The notes below the pieces were generated by a model, which saw nothing but the letters and a program-made list of their open reading frames with translations, was not told the origin of the DNA and did no database searches. A program made the position numbers and the translations under genes. From Larimichthys crocea (taxonomy: Eukaryota; Chordata; Actinopteri; Sciaenidae): DNA of 64,000 nucleotides. This document shows, one piece after another, positions 23,201 through 36,895 of the stretch. The first letter of the stretch is position 1; the number at the start of each line of letters is the position of its first letter. The DNA is taken from assembly GCF_000972845.2 (NCBI RefSeq), contig NC_040029.1, positions 2,144,695 through 2,208,694 on the forward strand, written 5' to 3'.

Positions 23201-23911
23201 TTCACAGGTGCTGTGTCCCTAAGGTTGTGTCTGTCTGTTATTCACATTTCATTACTTTAAGTTACAATTACAGCAAAAGATACACCCACTATATAGATCT
23301 ATCGATAGACTCTCTAGCTATATATAGATATATATCTGTATGTTGTGTGTGTGTGATGTGTGTGAGTGTGGTGTGTGTGTGTATAATATATATTATATAT
23401 ATATATATTATATATATAATCTATATACACAAACCCCACATATATACATATATATATGTATGTGTATATATACATATATACGTGTGTGTGTGTGTGTATG
23501 TGTGTAGTCAGTCAGAACATTTTAACATTTCTAAGTGCTAACTAGCATTTAGCAGACCTGTTGCCATAACTACGCCCAGCCTCCATGAATATTGACATTA
23601 AATTAAACTATTTAAAATCACGTTTTATGATTAATAATATTACAGTGCTAACTTCATGTCAAGCCTTAAAGTCAGCCTAACTGAGTTAGCTCGCGTGCTA
23701 GTGGACTAGCTCGTGAAGTGATGAATGACTCCAACACCCAAAATTCACCTCGAGGAAGAACCGCGAAACAAAAGTCTTATCACTGCCTTTTTTTTAAAAA
23801 CGCGTTCACAGTTTCGTGTTTGTTTGAGATAATGTTACCTGAAGCGGAAGCCAAACATAAATCACAAACTTGCAGCAGCGTTAAAAACCTCCACAGCCAG
23901 GAGCGCTCCAT
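20219..23911 (-). CDS. poglut1: Protein O-glucosyltransferase 1 (Rumi/KTELC1)
   Basis: ER-lumenal CAP10-family enzyme that transfers glucose (and xylose) from UDP-sugar to serine in EGF repeats, notably of Notch. Exons (5' to 3', minus): 23911-23839, 23040-22950, 22873-22730, 22639-22504, 22410-22289, 22071-22012, 21776-21677, 21557-21499, 21420-21253, 20520-20464, 20375-20219. Phases fit throughout and give 388 residues (mammalian about 392). Residues 1-24 form a signal peptide. Recognisable blocks are [46 protein letters not shown] (its Asp is the likely catalytic base), [30 protein letters not shown] and [19 protein letters not shown]. It ends in the ER-retrieval tetrapeptide KTEL. Exon 3 uses the acceptor at 22874, not the nearer-looking CAG upstream, which would break frame. 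It lies head-to-head with casq2 and upstream of timmdc1 on the same strand. Confidence 0.97.
23335..23512. repeat. Compound GT/AT microsatellite in poglut1 intron 1
   Basis: Alternating gtgtgtgt, tatatata and tacatata tracts. Open frames across it are repeat artefacts. Confidence 0.9.
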
Positions 23912-24625
23912 CTTTCTCTATCCTCCAGCTCTGTCTGATCATCGGTGATCTGTTACTTCTGGCTGGAGACCGTCGTCATTACGGTAACGCGCACTGCGAA
24001 ATTCGTTTAAATGCAGGCTACCGTAACGGCTAAAAGATTAGCGCAAAAGTGACATTAAAGGGACACTCCTCACAAAATGTGTCTCCTTATATTCACCCTC
24101 ATGTTCCACCAGACTAAATCAATCAATTCATGTCATGGCATGAGATTCACTGTTACAATGCATATAGCTAAAGCCCTATAATCGTTGCCCTGACATGGAT
24201 CATGTCACCGCTGTTTAAATGGCAGGATGAAATCCCCACAGCTTCTTCTGCTCTAATTTCTGAATTTATTTCAAGGGCATGAATGACTATCACACATGGA
24301 TGATTTGTCCTGTAAATGGATTCATGAGTTTCTCACTCAAAGAGGGAAGGGAGAGAGAGAAAGAGACCCTCCTGGGAGATTTGGGGCAGTAAGACTGAGT
24401 GACGGAGGGAGGAGGAGACAGGAGACAGGTGGAGAGGGAGAGATATCAAGGAGGAGAGCCACAGAGAGAAGCAGAGAGGGGAGAGATAGTGATGAAATAT
24501 TTGTGAGAATGTTTCACATTTGCTGGATGGATTTCTCCTTTGCATGATATCTGCCGTACTTCTTGGTTCTTTGATTTTCTCTGCAAACTTCATTCTGGCT
24601 AAAAAAAAACTCTAATTGAACAGCA
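23912..24625. other. Bidirectional 5' flank between poglut1 and casq2
   Basis: About 0.7 kb separates the two start codons. It holds the poglut1 5' UTR, a purine-rich (GGGAGAGAGAAAGAG-like) block at about 24340-24490, and the casq2 5' UTR. An E-box-like catttg lies near 24520. No TATA box is evident. The promoters must lie here, but I cannot place start sites. Confidence 0.4.
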
Positions 24626-27600
24626 ATGCAGCAAATGTGGCTTTCTCTACTATCCGGCCTGTGCCTTCACCTGGTTTTCCTTTGCACTGCCGAGGAAGGT
24701 CTCGAGTTCCCTAATTTTGACGGGAAGGACAGGGTGCTGGACATCAGCGAGCGCAACTACAAGAAGGCTCTGAAGAGGTACGACCTGCTGTGCCTGTTCT
24801 ACCATGAACCACTGCCTGCCAACAAGGGCCTGCAGAAGAGGTTCCAGATGACAGAGCTGGTGCTGGAGGTAAGGATGAGGGTCCACAGGGGAGGAAAGAG
24901 GAGAGCTGGAGGAGTTAGTGAAGAGACAGACAAATCCCAAGAGAGGCTGTAAAGACACAGAGATTAGTGCTGATGTTTTTTTCTTTTCTTTTTTATGGCT
25001 CTTCTTCAAGTTCACTACAAAGGTTTGAGACATGAAAAGCAAGTGAAGTGTTATTCCATTAAATGCCCCCTAAAACAAGGTCACATTTTTTATAAAAAAT
25101 GCCTTTATTTTAAACAATTTGTTCATAAAATTAGCCACATTTCCCAGGTTGTGAAAATCCCTTGCAGTCGTAAATGTTAGCAATCCATTAATAAATACTA
25201 ATTAAGAAATGTTAGTAAGTCATTTATGAATGTTTTTTTAATCCAACAAGTCTAGAGTTGTAAATGTTAATAGGTGATTAATAAATGATAAGAGAACAAA
25301 CAGTTCATCAGTCAAAGATGGTCATCTATATATTGTCTAATTTTTATATAATATGACAGCTGCTGATCTCCAGTCAATCTTTTATCCAAAACCTAACTAT
25401 ATCTAATTTATACATCATATAAAATTCACAGTGGAGAAACTGATGACAAATTACTGAAACTAGTTAGTTAGTAGTTAATCGACTAATCGACTAATCGATT
25501 AATCGATTAATCGATTAATCGACTAAGACTAATCACCTTCCCATCAATCTCAGCTGTACATTGTGTTTAGTGCTAATTAGCAACTGGAGAGAACCCACAC
25601 ACATGCAACAGAACATGCAAAATACACATTAAAAGACCCCAGCTGTGGGTTTGAACCCAGAACCTTCTGTGCTGCCGAGCACCTCATCACCCATCTCACT
25701 CATCGCTCCTCACGCCTCATTTAAAAGCTGGAATTCCATGAGAGTGTCATCCCTGATGTATTGTAGGAGATTACTGGAAGTCAGGTTTTAGATTACAAAA
25801 CAACAGAAAGAAAAGTGATGAAGTAAGTCAATAAAATAAGGTGAATTTAGAAAGTGATGAACTGGTACAGACTAGAAAAGGAGCAAGGAAAGAAGTCTTT
25901 CTGACACTGCTACTGTCTTCAGGTACACAACACCTGAGTCACCTGCCAAGAAGACGTCACGACTGATCATATATCTGATGTCACTGATAACATAACAAAA
26001 TGTCTCAATAAGCAACCGCTCAAATCCCCCACGGGTCAAACTCACAGCCGAACAACTGCGCTGCCTTGACTCTAACCTGTCATAACGAGTGATTGTGTAG
26101 TCGGTGGTTGGAAAAGCAGACACTGGATGCCTCATTCTTCCTGTCTGCTTTAACCATGAAGTGACGTGAGGCTGGATTCATAGCTGTCACGCTGTCACGC
26201 TTTGATGGACGGAGTCAGTGTTCTACCTGCACGCTCTCTTAACTGGCAGCAGTGCTTTTGAATCCCATTACACCCCCTCCTCTGTGGCTCACATGTATCC
26301 AGGGATTGTTTCTAGGTCATTCTGTTAATTATAGCTCGTTCCCAAAACTCTTTGTGAACTAGAAATAAGTGGATGCTCTCCTGCATCCCCCTTTCTCCTT
26401 ATTTATGAGCTAAAAGTATGAGAAAAGGGAAGCCAAGTTTGTCACACCTAAAATTTGCTCAGTGATCGCTCTTGCATTCCTGTCATGTCGCACACATTTT
26501 GAGAGCAGACACACACACACACAGCAGCCTCAGAAGTCTCGTCTCTTTAGTGGTATTTCTAAATCTGTTTTTCCTTCCTCAAGAAGCGTTTCTTGAAATT
26601 TGAAAGGCAAGCTGTCCTGACTCACAGCTTCCCTCTAACAAGAATGTATTGATGAAGACAGCGGCAGCTGTGGATGCCAGCTCAAATACACGGAGTGCAA
26701 GTGCCAAACTAAACGCAGAGTGCAGAGTAGAGAGAGTGTTGGTGTGAAGTATTTTGATCCCATTTTAGAAACACTGAAGTCCATGATTTTCTACTCTGTG
26801 GTTCCCAAATGTATGACTACTCAGAATTTAACAATACTGTTACTGTTAAATAATCTTAACGAACTAAAGGAGGTCAAAGTTTTTCAGTATTTCACAAGTA
26901 AAAGTAACAACTATAGAAACCGGATTTGTGCCCTCAACAGGTTGGGAACCGCTGCTCGATGGTGGTCTAAATGTGATGCTGTAGCTATATATGCACAGTG
27001 GTGGTGCCCTTTGAGCTAAATACTAACATCCTTACAATGACAACATGCCGATGTGCAGCAAATATAATGTTTATCTCGTTAGTTAAGTGTGTAAGCATGC
27101 TAACATTCAGGGGTTAAAGTGAGATTCGGAAGGTGGAGGAACCCAAATGTGTTTCCTGCTGAGGATTTGCTGCTTTTCTCTATTTTAACTCAACTCACAT
27201 TGAATGTTTTAGGTTTTACACAAGATAAAAAATGATATCTATGGAGCCCAGAAAGTTCTTTAGATTAGAGTACTGCTAAAAACAAACCCTCACAATCAAA
27301 TCATTAAAAAGAGATTAAATTAAAAAAATACATTTGTATTTTTATTAAAAAATACAGTTAAATTACAAACACAGGTTCCAGTAGTCTTTAAGTATAGATT
27401 CAAGAAGTTTTAAATGTGGTATCATTTGGACAGTGGACAGAGAATGTGTAGCATAATTACTAAATATTCGTCCATGTTTGTGTTCACCCTAAAAACAAAT
27501 AATATTCTTAATATCATTATGTAATTTAGTCCTATTCCAGGTAACCAATGCAGACTTTAGCACAGGTGTAATATGTTCATATTTCTTTGGTTTTGTTTAA

Positions 27601-30600
27601 ACTTTCTTTGGTTGACCTGAGGAGACTCGTGTCCTCTCTTATGCTGGCAATAATGTTTAGATGTTAAACTGTAAGTCATCCAGTTAAGTTAAGTTAAGTT
27701 AAATTAAGTTAAGTTAAGTTAAGTTCTTCTGTCTTTATCAATGCTACCTTGTCAATGCTACACTTGTCGTTTTCTTGGGGTGTTGATTGATGAAAACCTA
27801 TCTTGGAAACCTCATATCTCTCTAATTACATCTAAAATCGCAAAAAATATTGGAATTATTGGGAAAATCCTGCATCTTCTAAATACAAAAGTTTCCCTGA
27901 ATCTATATTATTCTATGATTTATCCTTTTTTAAGTTACTGCAACATTGCTTGGGCTAGTACCCATCAAACTAAGCTGCAGCCCATTTTTAGGTTGCAAAA
28001 ACGTGCAGTGAGAATCATGGCTCTTTCTCCTCCAACAACCCATACTTTACCTTTGTTTCATAAATTTGGTATTCTTAATATTTATCAGCTTAATTACTTC
28101 CAGATTGCTCAGTTTGTATATTGTTCTTTAAACAAAACACTTCCCTCCTTGTTTGACAATTTATTTTCTGCAAACAATCAATATCATAATTTCTCAACTC
28201 GTAAAGCCTATCAGCTTCGGCCCCCACAATCGAGAACTGTTTCATCACAATTTAAGATTTCCTACAGAGGTTCCAAGATATGGAATTCACTTCCTCCTCA
28301 TTTTCTTAAACTCTCTCAACCAGCTTTTAATAGTGTAATCAAGAACTGAATGTTCCGTTTTAATTTTTATAACACCTTGATGTGTGTATATCCTGGATCT
28401 ATGTGTTCAGCTGTGTTTTATTTTTTATTTTTTTGAAGCTGTCCTTAGCTGTGTATGCCCTGTATAAGACAGTAGCTTGCATTTTTATTCATACCCTGTA
28501 ATTGTTTCAGGAGGCTCTTTTGACAAGCCCCTTGAGGGTTTTTTCGGACCTCCTTGCATGTCCGCTGTGCATAATATCCTTTTGCTATTCGTTTGTTTTT
28601 GAGTTTTTTTCTTTTTCTTTTCTTTTTATGGATAATGTAATTAATTATGTGCTAAATAAATCAAATCAAATCAAATCAAATTTGTTCAGCTCACAGCTCA
28701 GGTCCTGGAGAACAAAGACATCGGTTTTGGGATGGTGGACTCCCAGAAAGACGCCAAAGTAGCCAGAAAACTGGGTATGACTCATGAATCATTTCACAGC
28801 ATGCTGAATGTCCAAATCTGGATTGTGCTTTAGATCAATATTTTCTATCCTCTCTCTTGTTTGTGGTTGTCCCAAAATATTGACTTCTCTGTGTGACGTT
28901 GCTTTCCACATAGACTCCGTGTCTGTGATCTCAAACTTTTCTAAACACAGTATTTCAGATTAGCTTTGTTGCAGTCATATTACTTTACTCCTGCTGTTTA
29001 ATTAGGTCTGGAGGAGGTGGGCAGCTTGTACGTCTTCAAGGACGACCGCGTCATCGAGTTTGATGGGGAGCTCTCATCAGACACACTGGTGGAGTTTCTG
29101 TTGGATGTGAGTGGACAGTCTTTAACTGTCTTTAACATTAGAACAAGTGTAAATGTATTTTATAGTAAATGGAACAGTTTTTAGGTGAGTGGTATCGACC
29201 AAATTATCTAATTCTCAGCAAGAAAGTGGATATGCAGATTTCCCAAAAGTGTTTAACTATCTTTTTACGTGTTTTGTTGCTGTTGTTACACCGCCCCCTA
29301 GGTGCTGGAGGACCCTGTGGAAATGATCAATAATGCCATGGAGCTGCGAGCCTTTGAGAGGATGGAGGAGGACATCCGTCTGATTGGCTACTTCAGAGGA
29401 GAGGATTCATGTTAGTTCCTTAATACATTTGCGTTAGCTTTTACAAGGACAGGGACAGTGTGACGGGTTTAAAATACATCTGGGCCCCTAAAGTTTCCTC
29501 ACTATGCTCCCCGGACACTAATGGGATCTAGAGGCTAATGGACATTACCATGTAGTCTAACTGCTGCTAAAGGGAAACCTGATTCTAGACTGTGGCACTC
29601 TCACTCCGTCTCTTGAGAGCCTTTAAATAGCTTCTAGTTCTCTGTCTAATAGGTCAAACTGCAATTATAGTTCCTCTCGAAAAAGGAAGAAAAAGTGAGA
29701 CAGGGAAGATGTTATCTGGTCCGATATGACAGTGGCATGAAGTTTCATTATGGAGCCTATTTCTGTCCACAGATAGGTTGGTCCTTGGTTGTGACCTTGT
29801 TGGGAGCGGAGCCAGGAGTGCGTTACAAGCGTATAAAACTGTATTAAGGGAGACTTTGTTACTTGGGTGAAGACAGTACAATCATGATGGGAAATTGAAT
29901 GAAGCGAGCGGGTTTCACCGCTTGCCTTCCTGATCACATATTGCACATTTGGCTAGGAATGTGAGCAGAATGTGAAAGACGACTTTCCACACACTCATGT
30001 TTTACCTTCTTCATCTCTGTTTTCTATTCGCTCTTGACTTCCTCGTCAATCTCTCTCTCTCTCTTTCTCTGTCTGGCTACTTTTTTTTATTTCTCAGACT
30101 ACAAAGCTTTTCAAGAGGCGTCAGAACGTTTTCAACCTTACATCAAGTTCTTTGCTACGTTTGACAAATCTGTGAGTATTAATGTACAAAATAAAATCTG
30201 CATCAAAACATCACATACACATTGCATTTTAATACACTCTTTTTGGGAGTGATAGTTTGATATTTTGGGGAAATATGCGAAAATATCCACGTAGCATCTC
30301 TGAAGCTCAGTAATTAACACTTGGTTTGTTTACTTAGTGCAAAAAATGTAGTCTAAAAATGAGCGGTTGTGGTTTTTACGAGATGTTGTGTGCCAGAGGC
30401 AGTGACTTATCCCACCATAAAATGTTAATTAGTGAGCGTTAGCCATATATAGTGTACAGAAACAGGAGTGGTATTTATCTTCTCATCTAATACATGTAAG
30501 CTGGTAATAAGTTTAATATGCAACACGATTGCTCTGCCTCGTTGGCAGCTATGAGCATTGACGATCCCTTTTTTAATCAATACTAACAATTAAATGATGG

Positions 30601-31897
30601 GACAGAACTATTTCCACGTACAAGTTTGAACACACTTGGGAGAAAAGTGAGGCATTAAACACACTTGTAAGAGCTTTAAAGTAAAATACATTGATAAGAA
30701 ATGTAATTTTTTTAATGAAATGCTTCAGATTTTTAATGAGCTTCATCCTCTCATTAAACAAAAGCCCATGAATACATCCTCCAGCTGCTTATCATAATGA
30801 AATCCTGTCATGTCGTATGTTTTAGGTAGCCAAACATCTGTCTCTTAAGATGAACGAGGTGAACTTTTATGAGCCGTTCATGGAGGAGCCGGCCATCCTG
30901 CCTGGCAGACCTCTGACAGAGATGGACATTGTGGAGTTTGTCAACCAACACAGAAGGTTGATGAGATTTGTATTATTATTTATGTCTTTTAAGGGTTGTT
31001 TTCATGCTGTTTGAACATTTTATGAAAATGTGCTCTTCACAGAGCTACTTTGAGGAAGCTCCGGGCAGAGAATATGTTTGAAACATGGGTATGGGAATCA
31101 AACCTATGACACTTAAATGGATTAGTCCTGATTTATTTTACCAAGGCTGGGTTGTAAACCATTCTTGTGCTGTAAATACATTTCTAGGAGGACGACATGG
31201 ATGGAATACATATTGTTGCGTTTGCAGAGGAAGAAGATCCAGGTCAGCACCGTTTCCCTTTTTGGTTTCACGGTTTGTTTTTTTGTCTCAAGCGCCTGAA
31301 GGTGAGCTCAGGTTCCTCTGTTCTGTCGTCCCCAGATGGCTATGAGTTCCTAGAGATCCTGAAAGACGTGGCCAGAGACAACACCAACAACCCTGAGCTC
31401 AGCATCGTCTGGATCGACCCTGATGATTTCCCACTGGTTCTGCCTCATCACTACCAATGTAACCACATTTCTTTCAAATGTCACTGATAGTCTAAGTTAA
31501 CCGGATCTGTCTCGCCCCTCCAGCTGACCACTTACTGGGAAAAAACCTTCAAGTTGGACCTGTTTAGGCCTCAGATTGGTGTGGTGAACGTAACAGATGT
31601 AAGTAAGGATCTACACAATCTTGGACTGCACCAAAGGGAAGTGTTTATCTGCCTTTACCTTGACTTCCTTGATGCTCTGTGATCCAGGCGGATAGCGTGT
31701 GGCTGGACATGTCCAACGACGAGGACTTGCCCACCGCCGAGGAGCTGGAGGACTGGATAGAGGACGTCCTGTCGGGGAGGGTGAACACTGAGGACGATGA
31801 CGAGTCTGCTGACGACCAGGAAAGCCCCGACAGCTACTTGACAGAGGACAGCTCCGAAAGTCATGACCCAGATGAGGAAGACGACAGTGACGATTAA
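24626..31897 (+). CDS. casq2: Calsequestrin-2 (cardiac-type calsequestrin)
   Basis: High-capacity, low-affinity calcium-binding protein of the sarcoplasmic reticulum lumen, coupled to the ryanodine receptor. Exons: 24626-24868, 28690-28774, 29006-29106, 29302-29410, 30098-30171, 30826-30956, 31043-31088, 31188-31242, 31336-31436, 31524-31598, 31688-31897. Phases agree and give 409 residues (mammalian about 399). Residues 1 to about 22 are a signal peptide, and the mature chain begins [17 protein letters not shown]. Three thioredoxin-like domains follow, with [65 protein letters not shown] and [16 protein letters not shown]. The C-terminal tail after [14 protein letters not shown] is acidic, mixed with Ser. 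CASQ2 rather than CASQ1 is favoured by [14 protein letters not shown] wording and RPQIGVVN. The exon 9 donor is weak (GTTCTG). A LINE sits directly before exon 2. Confidence 0.97.
25476..25520. repeat. (TAATCGAT)n simple repeat in casq2 intron 1
   Basis: Tandem aatcgact/aatcgatt units, similar in wording to the hAT-like terminus at 16953. It may be a MITE remnant or a simple repeat. Confidence 0.7.
27680..27727. repeat. (TTAAG)n pentanucleotide repeat
   Basis: About nine ttaag units with one ttaaa variant, immediately upstream of the LINE fragment in casq2 intron 1. Confidence 0.9.
27728..28683 (+). mobile_element. 5'-truncated LINE with RT C-terminus and (AAATC)n tail
   Basis: An open frame from about 27741 to 28349 encodes the C-terminal part of a non-LTR reverse-transcriptase ORF2, with [32 protein letters not shown] and LQKRAVRIM, then a TGA and a roughly 330-base 3' UTR. 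It ends in a short aaatcaaatcaaatcaaat tail at 28657-28683. The reading frame is intact, implying a recent insertion. The RT resembles CR1/Jockey-group LINEs, but the clade is uncertain. Its tail ends about 7 bases before the casq2 exon 2 acceptor AG. Confidence 0.85.
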
Positions 31898-34800
31898 ATG
31901 GAGGAATTATGGGCTGGCGTCAAAATATTGAACAATTTGAAAATCATTTAAAAGTGAAATGAAAAGTAAATTCATGGTCTCCCCAAAAAAAAAAAACCCT
32001 GTATTCTAGACTCTGTAGACTGTGGTTGAAATAGTTGAAGGTCGTAATTGGAAATTTATGGCCCAGTTTATAATGAAGTTAGCACAGTGCTGGGAGCAGA
32101 AAATTCTCCTGTGTTCACCGAGGATCAAGATATCAGAACTTTCTGTGTCGCATACATGTCAGTTAAAGCTCCATTTATAGATTTAGGCCAATTGGGGACA
32201 TCACAACTAAACATAAACACTGACATCACCCTTTAAGTTGCCCTAACAGCAACACTGGCTCAGGCCAAACGTCCAACTTTCACTCCCCTTTTAGCTCTGT
32301 TTTGGTCTCCACCGACCCCTGAGAGAAATATCTGGCTCTTCAGTCACCAAACACTCCATTATATTCACCAGCTAGTCGCTAACTTGTCTGCTGTTTGGTG
32401 CTAGCAGTGGGTTTTGGGAACTTTTTCACTAGAAATAGGAATTATGCTGAGCTGCGAGAGTGAATCAAAAACATCAAGGCTGCGAGGCTGTAAAACCAAA
32501 ACAATGAGCTGAAAGACGCTAAAATGTTGCGTAGATGTAAAGGTTTGGCGATAAGTCTTTGCGAGTTCACAGAAAATATTTATTATAGCAGTTTTAAGAT
32601 TGAGGAAAATGATTAGATAATTAAGATTAATCTTAGTTTGTGGGTATCGATGTTGTTCTTAGTAGCATAGTACTTGAATTTTTGTGATTAATTCAGGACA
32701 AATTGAAATGATTGAATTAAAAGAACGACACATAAAAGTATTAAAAGCACTTTTTTGATTATGTAAAACAGTGTTAATAAAAGTACACAATGAATACGCG
32801 CAACTCTTTTTTAATTTGAATCACCTCCAGTACACACATTTGACTTCTCCTCCTCATTAAAAGGTCCAGACTGACACTCAGGACAGCAGATTGGCATGTG
32901 TACACCCCCCCTCAGTCAATGAGCGTTTTCACCTTGAATTATTCAAACATCAGTGAATAATTCAACATCGTTATGCCCCCTAATGGGAGAAGGGACCTGG
33001 ACGGCGAGGCTAGGGGAGGTCTGGGGTGAGACGGGCTAAAACAATGCCCACCGGGGCCAAACAAACTGCACAAGGCGAAGACACACTCCTGTTGAAGCCC
33101 TACCACTGGATATGAATTAATAATACAGGGCCATGCAAGAATCATTATTCCCCTGGAGGTCTATGAGCTGCAGTGTGTAAACAGGATGTTTGTATCATGG
33201 TTTGGGATTTACACATAATCTATGTGTATAACCGAGAGATGAGAACACCTGACTGTGTGTGTGTCTGCGTTTAAACATGACCCGAGGCAAGAACAGGGGC
33301 ACGCTTTCTCCTGAGGAAAAGGAAGCAGACAGTGTCATGGTGGAAGTGTTGTGATGCTCTGTAGGGCCTTTAGGTTACATAATCCTGTGAATGTCAAGTG
33401 TGATGGTGTTTTACATGAACGTTGACTAAAAGGAGGGCAAGGGGAGTGATGTCACACACACACACACACCTCCTTACTCTCAAGAGGGGAAGGATGACAT
33501 CGTGGCAAAGAACAAAGAGAAGACAGGAGTGAGATGAATTAAGGTTTCTGTTTAGAACTGAAGCCACTAGAAGACAGAAGGATTTCCTTTCATGCCTCGA
33601 AGTCATTACCAACCAAATAGAGAGGCAGGAATGAAGGGAGGAAAAACATTCCATTTAGATGCAAATGCTCATTTTCTTCTACACCTCTCTCCTGCTCGTC
33701 CCATGTCCCGCACAGATCAGGCGGGTACAGGAGAGGGAGGGGGGATTAAGCTGAGGACAGATGAGTTCCGACAGGCGGCCTCGCACCCCGAGCTCGCCGT
33801 GGGATGAGGTTGTTTGTTTTCAGCGCCGGACACTGACACTGACATTCATTTACCCACGAGAACCCGCTGCGTCGCTCTGACAGGCTGATGGCAACCCAAT
33901 TACCACTGAGCCTCACGACAACAAAAAGCCACCAGAATAAGGCCCAAAAAAAAAAAACAAAAGAAAGAAAGAAAAGGAAGCTGAAATTTGGCTGCAGCGG
34001 GGGTCACACAGCGGGGTCACTCACATGTTTAATGGGCAGCGACAGAGGAGAGTGTTAGGCCTGAAGCCGGCCAAGAAGCTGGTGAATATGGAGATGCTGA
34101 GGAGGAAGTTAGGAATAAGAGAGGTGATAAAAGACAATTAAAGGACTAATCCACTGCTTCAACTCATATCTGGACCTGGTCACGTTGGAGGCAGCTTGTA
34201 GTTTGGTTGCAGGAACCAATCTTCATCGTCAATGGTAAACGGCAGTTGTTTCTATGGAAGTCAAGAATGGCCTGTGTTTGCGGACATTTTATTTGATTTA
34301 TCTTGTGATCATAAGTCCATTATCTCAAAATCAAAAGTGTCATTCTTGATAACGGGATTGAGAAAAACAAAAATCCTCCCCTCGTTATATTGGTGTATTT
34401 AACACATCATGTCAAGAAAATATTGTTTTCTAGAGACAATGACATAATTATCCTGTTGTCATAAGAACACGACAGATGATTAACTGGATTTGGAGTGTAA
34501 TGGGATAAAATTAAATTATTGGATCGACTGTAGTTCTCAATTTCCGTAGCATGAAATATTTTCAGGTGCAAATATATATATAAATTCATATTTAACCTTT
34601 AAAGTATGGAAGCCAAGAACAGCCAAGGCTGTGGACACCGTCTTATCTCGGGTCATTTTTCCTGGGGTGTTCCTTAGTTTCCATACTGAACAGTATTCAG
34701 GTATATTTATTTATTTATGTTTTCAGGGTCTGGATTAAAATGAAGCTATTTTAGTGGATTATCTGCATTTTTTAGATTACCAAACTATGTTACATATGCC

Positions 34801-36758
34801 TCCTTAATTTGGACCCCATAGGACCTCATTTTTCAATCCAGGTGCAGATTCAGGGGTTCATCATCAAACATGTTTGTATGAATGACATGACATGAATGTA
34901 TCATGTCAAAATATTTTTAATAGATTATATTTATGGTTTATGAATCCTGGATTCTTCACCTGTCCTTTGGGAACAAACTGTGGTATTTAAGGATGGTTTT
35001 ACCCCTTAAACCATGCAGTGTGTCTGAGGACATAATCCATTAGAAATACCTTAATTACAATCAAAAAGTAAATTATACCTTTAAAGTTTTTTTTGTGTGT
35101 TAAAATTTAAGGGATTTGCTTTTATAGTGTCAGGTGTGGGCTTATTTCTAAATGTACTAGTTTTAACAGAATCATCACAGAAATCATAGAAAGCCTCAAC
35201 AGACCAGAATGCAATGCAGCTACAAGATAAGGTCTTTGTTTTTTTCGAGCATGCAGACGTAATTTTCCTGAATAAGTCTGATGGTAAAAACTTAACACCC
35301 ATCTTCGACTGAAAGTGAAATCTTGTGAGAACTGAGAGGCATTCTGGGACATGTAGGAAACCACAAATGGATGTAAAAATAGAGGAGCAGTAACCCACAA
35401 ACACAGAGTGCAACAGACTCGGTGCATTAGTTTTCACATGGAAGATATAAATGGATGAACGTGGAGGGTGTCTAAAGGTTGAAATCTCTGCAGCATCGCT
35501 GATTTACGTCCTCCATATTCATAATAAACCGTTTCGTGTGTTCTCACCAAATACCCAAAACATAAATGTGACATCTGGAGTCTATTTAAACCCACACAGC
35601 AGATCTGCAGTCAGAAAAAGTCCATTTACTGACGATACATTCGCATACAGCAGTTGTACAAATGTTCATAAAAAGGTTTATTTTTTTTCTTACAAATACT
35701 AATGCTGTGAGACTGAAACACGTCTTACATCGCGCTGTCACGTCTTCATCATGAAGCTGTCCAACAAAAAAAACAAACTGTGACAGAGGACTGTAACCTG
35801 GCAACAGCGTGACCGATGATGGTGGTAGTGGAGAGGAGAGGGGCGGGGTGGGGGGGGGGGGGGGTTACTGGAATGGCATACACACAAACATACAAACACA
35901 CACACACACATACACACATGCTTGTTTACATAAATAGATACAGTGTAAAAACAGGAGGCACAGTCACATTGGGATCATACAAAGTCCATCTGTCAGCAGG
36001 TACAAAACATGACCAGTGGCAGGTATTTAAAAAAAGAAAATAGCAAAAGTGTTGTTTTTTTTCCTTTAACAGAATTGCTAAAAATGAACAATATCTTTAT
36101 GTTTTGTATGAAAACATGTTGCTGCCGCCCTCAGGCAGACAGTGTGTTAATATTAGGTTCACCAGCCAGGGGGCAGTAGGGGACAGCCCTGCTCATAGAC
36201 ACAGAATGTGTTACTATGACACATTTCTTTCTTGAGCGTGATTCTCTTTTACCACTTTGTTAAATTTACCAGATCGGCTGTGACGTGGACAGAGTAATCA
36301 AACGTGAGCGCCGACAGGATCGTTTAGCTTAGTTTAACTCTATTTGTCTGGCTTTTTTTTTTTTTACGAGACAGAAAAGAAATCCCCTCTGAGCCTTCCA
36401 AGTGAAGTGCCTGACCTCGAGGGATTCACCGGGAGCATTTTTGTCAGACAACAGAGGCGAGACGAGGGAGTAAAGGAAAACCAGACGGTCCAGTTGGGAA
36501 GGAGGTTCCGCCCTGCTGCTGCTGCTGCTCTCACTACTCATACACTCTCACATTGTCATCTATTATAGTGATACAAAAAAAACCCAGTGAGCCCCCGTAA
36601 GACGAAATCATACCTTAAATACCGTAAATTATCAAATAGTGGCCTCAGAGAGTCTCATGAGGTGTTCTACTTTGCCTTTTTACCCAAACGATGCTAAGCC
36701 ACCATGAATGAAACCCAACACTTCCTCACAGAACTTTCACATCAAAAGTCTTGTAGCT
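31898..36758. other. casq2 3' flank and intergenic region
   Basis: No further coding exon is recognised. A candidate casq2 poly(A) signal AATAAA lies at 32776-32781. A minus-strand AATAAA (plus-strand tttatt at 35677-35682) could end a roughly 2.5 kb vangl1 3' UTR. Short CA, AT and homopolymer tracts are scattered through it, including a G run at 35850-35864 and a CA-rich tract at 35881-35920. Confidence 0.4.
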
Positions 36759-36895
36759 CGGGGCGTCCTGGCAGCCCAACGGTTAAGTCTCTTTACCGCA
36801 TGACACAAACATTTTTGGTTCGATTCCCAAACTGTGTTGCATGTCGCAGCCCTCTCCCTCTCTTCACTGTTGTCTTTCATACAAAGGGAAAAATT
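36759..36895 (+). mobile_element. tRNA-derived SINE
   Basis: An A-box-like tggcagcccaacgg (36769-36782) and a B box ggttcgattcc (36817-36827) are spaced as in tRNA-type Pol III promoters. They are followed by gtgttgcatgtcgcagccctctccctctct, the same tail family as the SINE near 15000. It lies within the probable vangl1 3' UTR or flank. Confidence 0.75.

Noticed and set aside
36759..36895. tRNA gene
   Set aside because: A- and B-box matches exist, but no cloverleaf or acceptor stem forms; the tail identifies a SINE.
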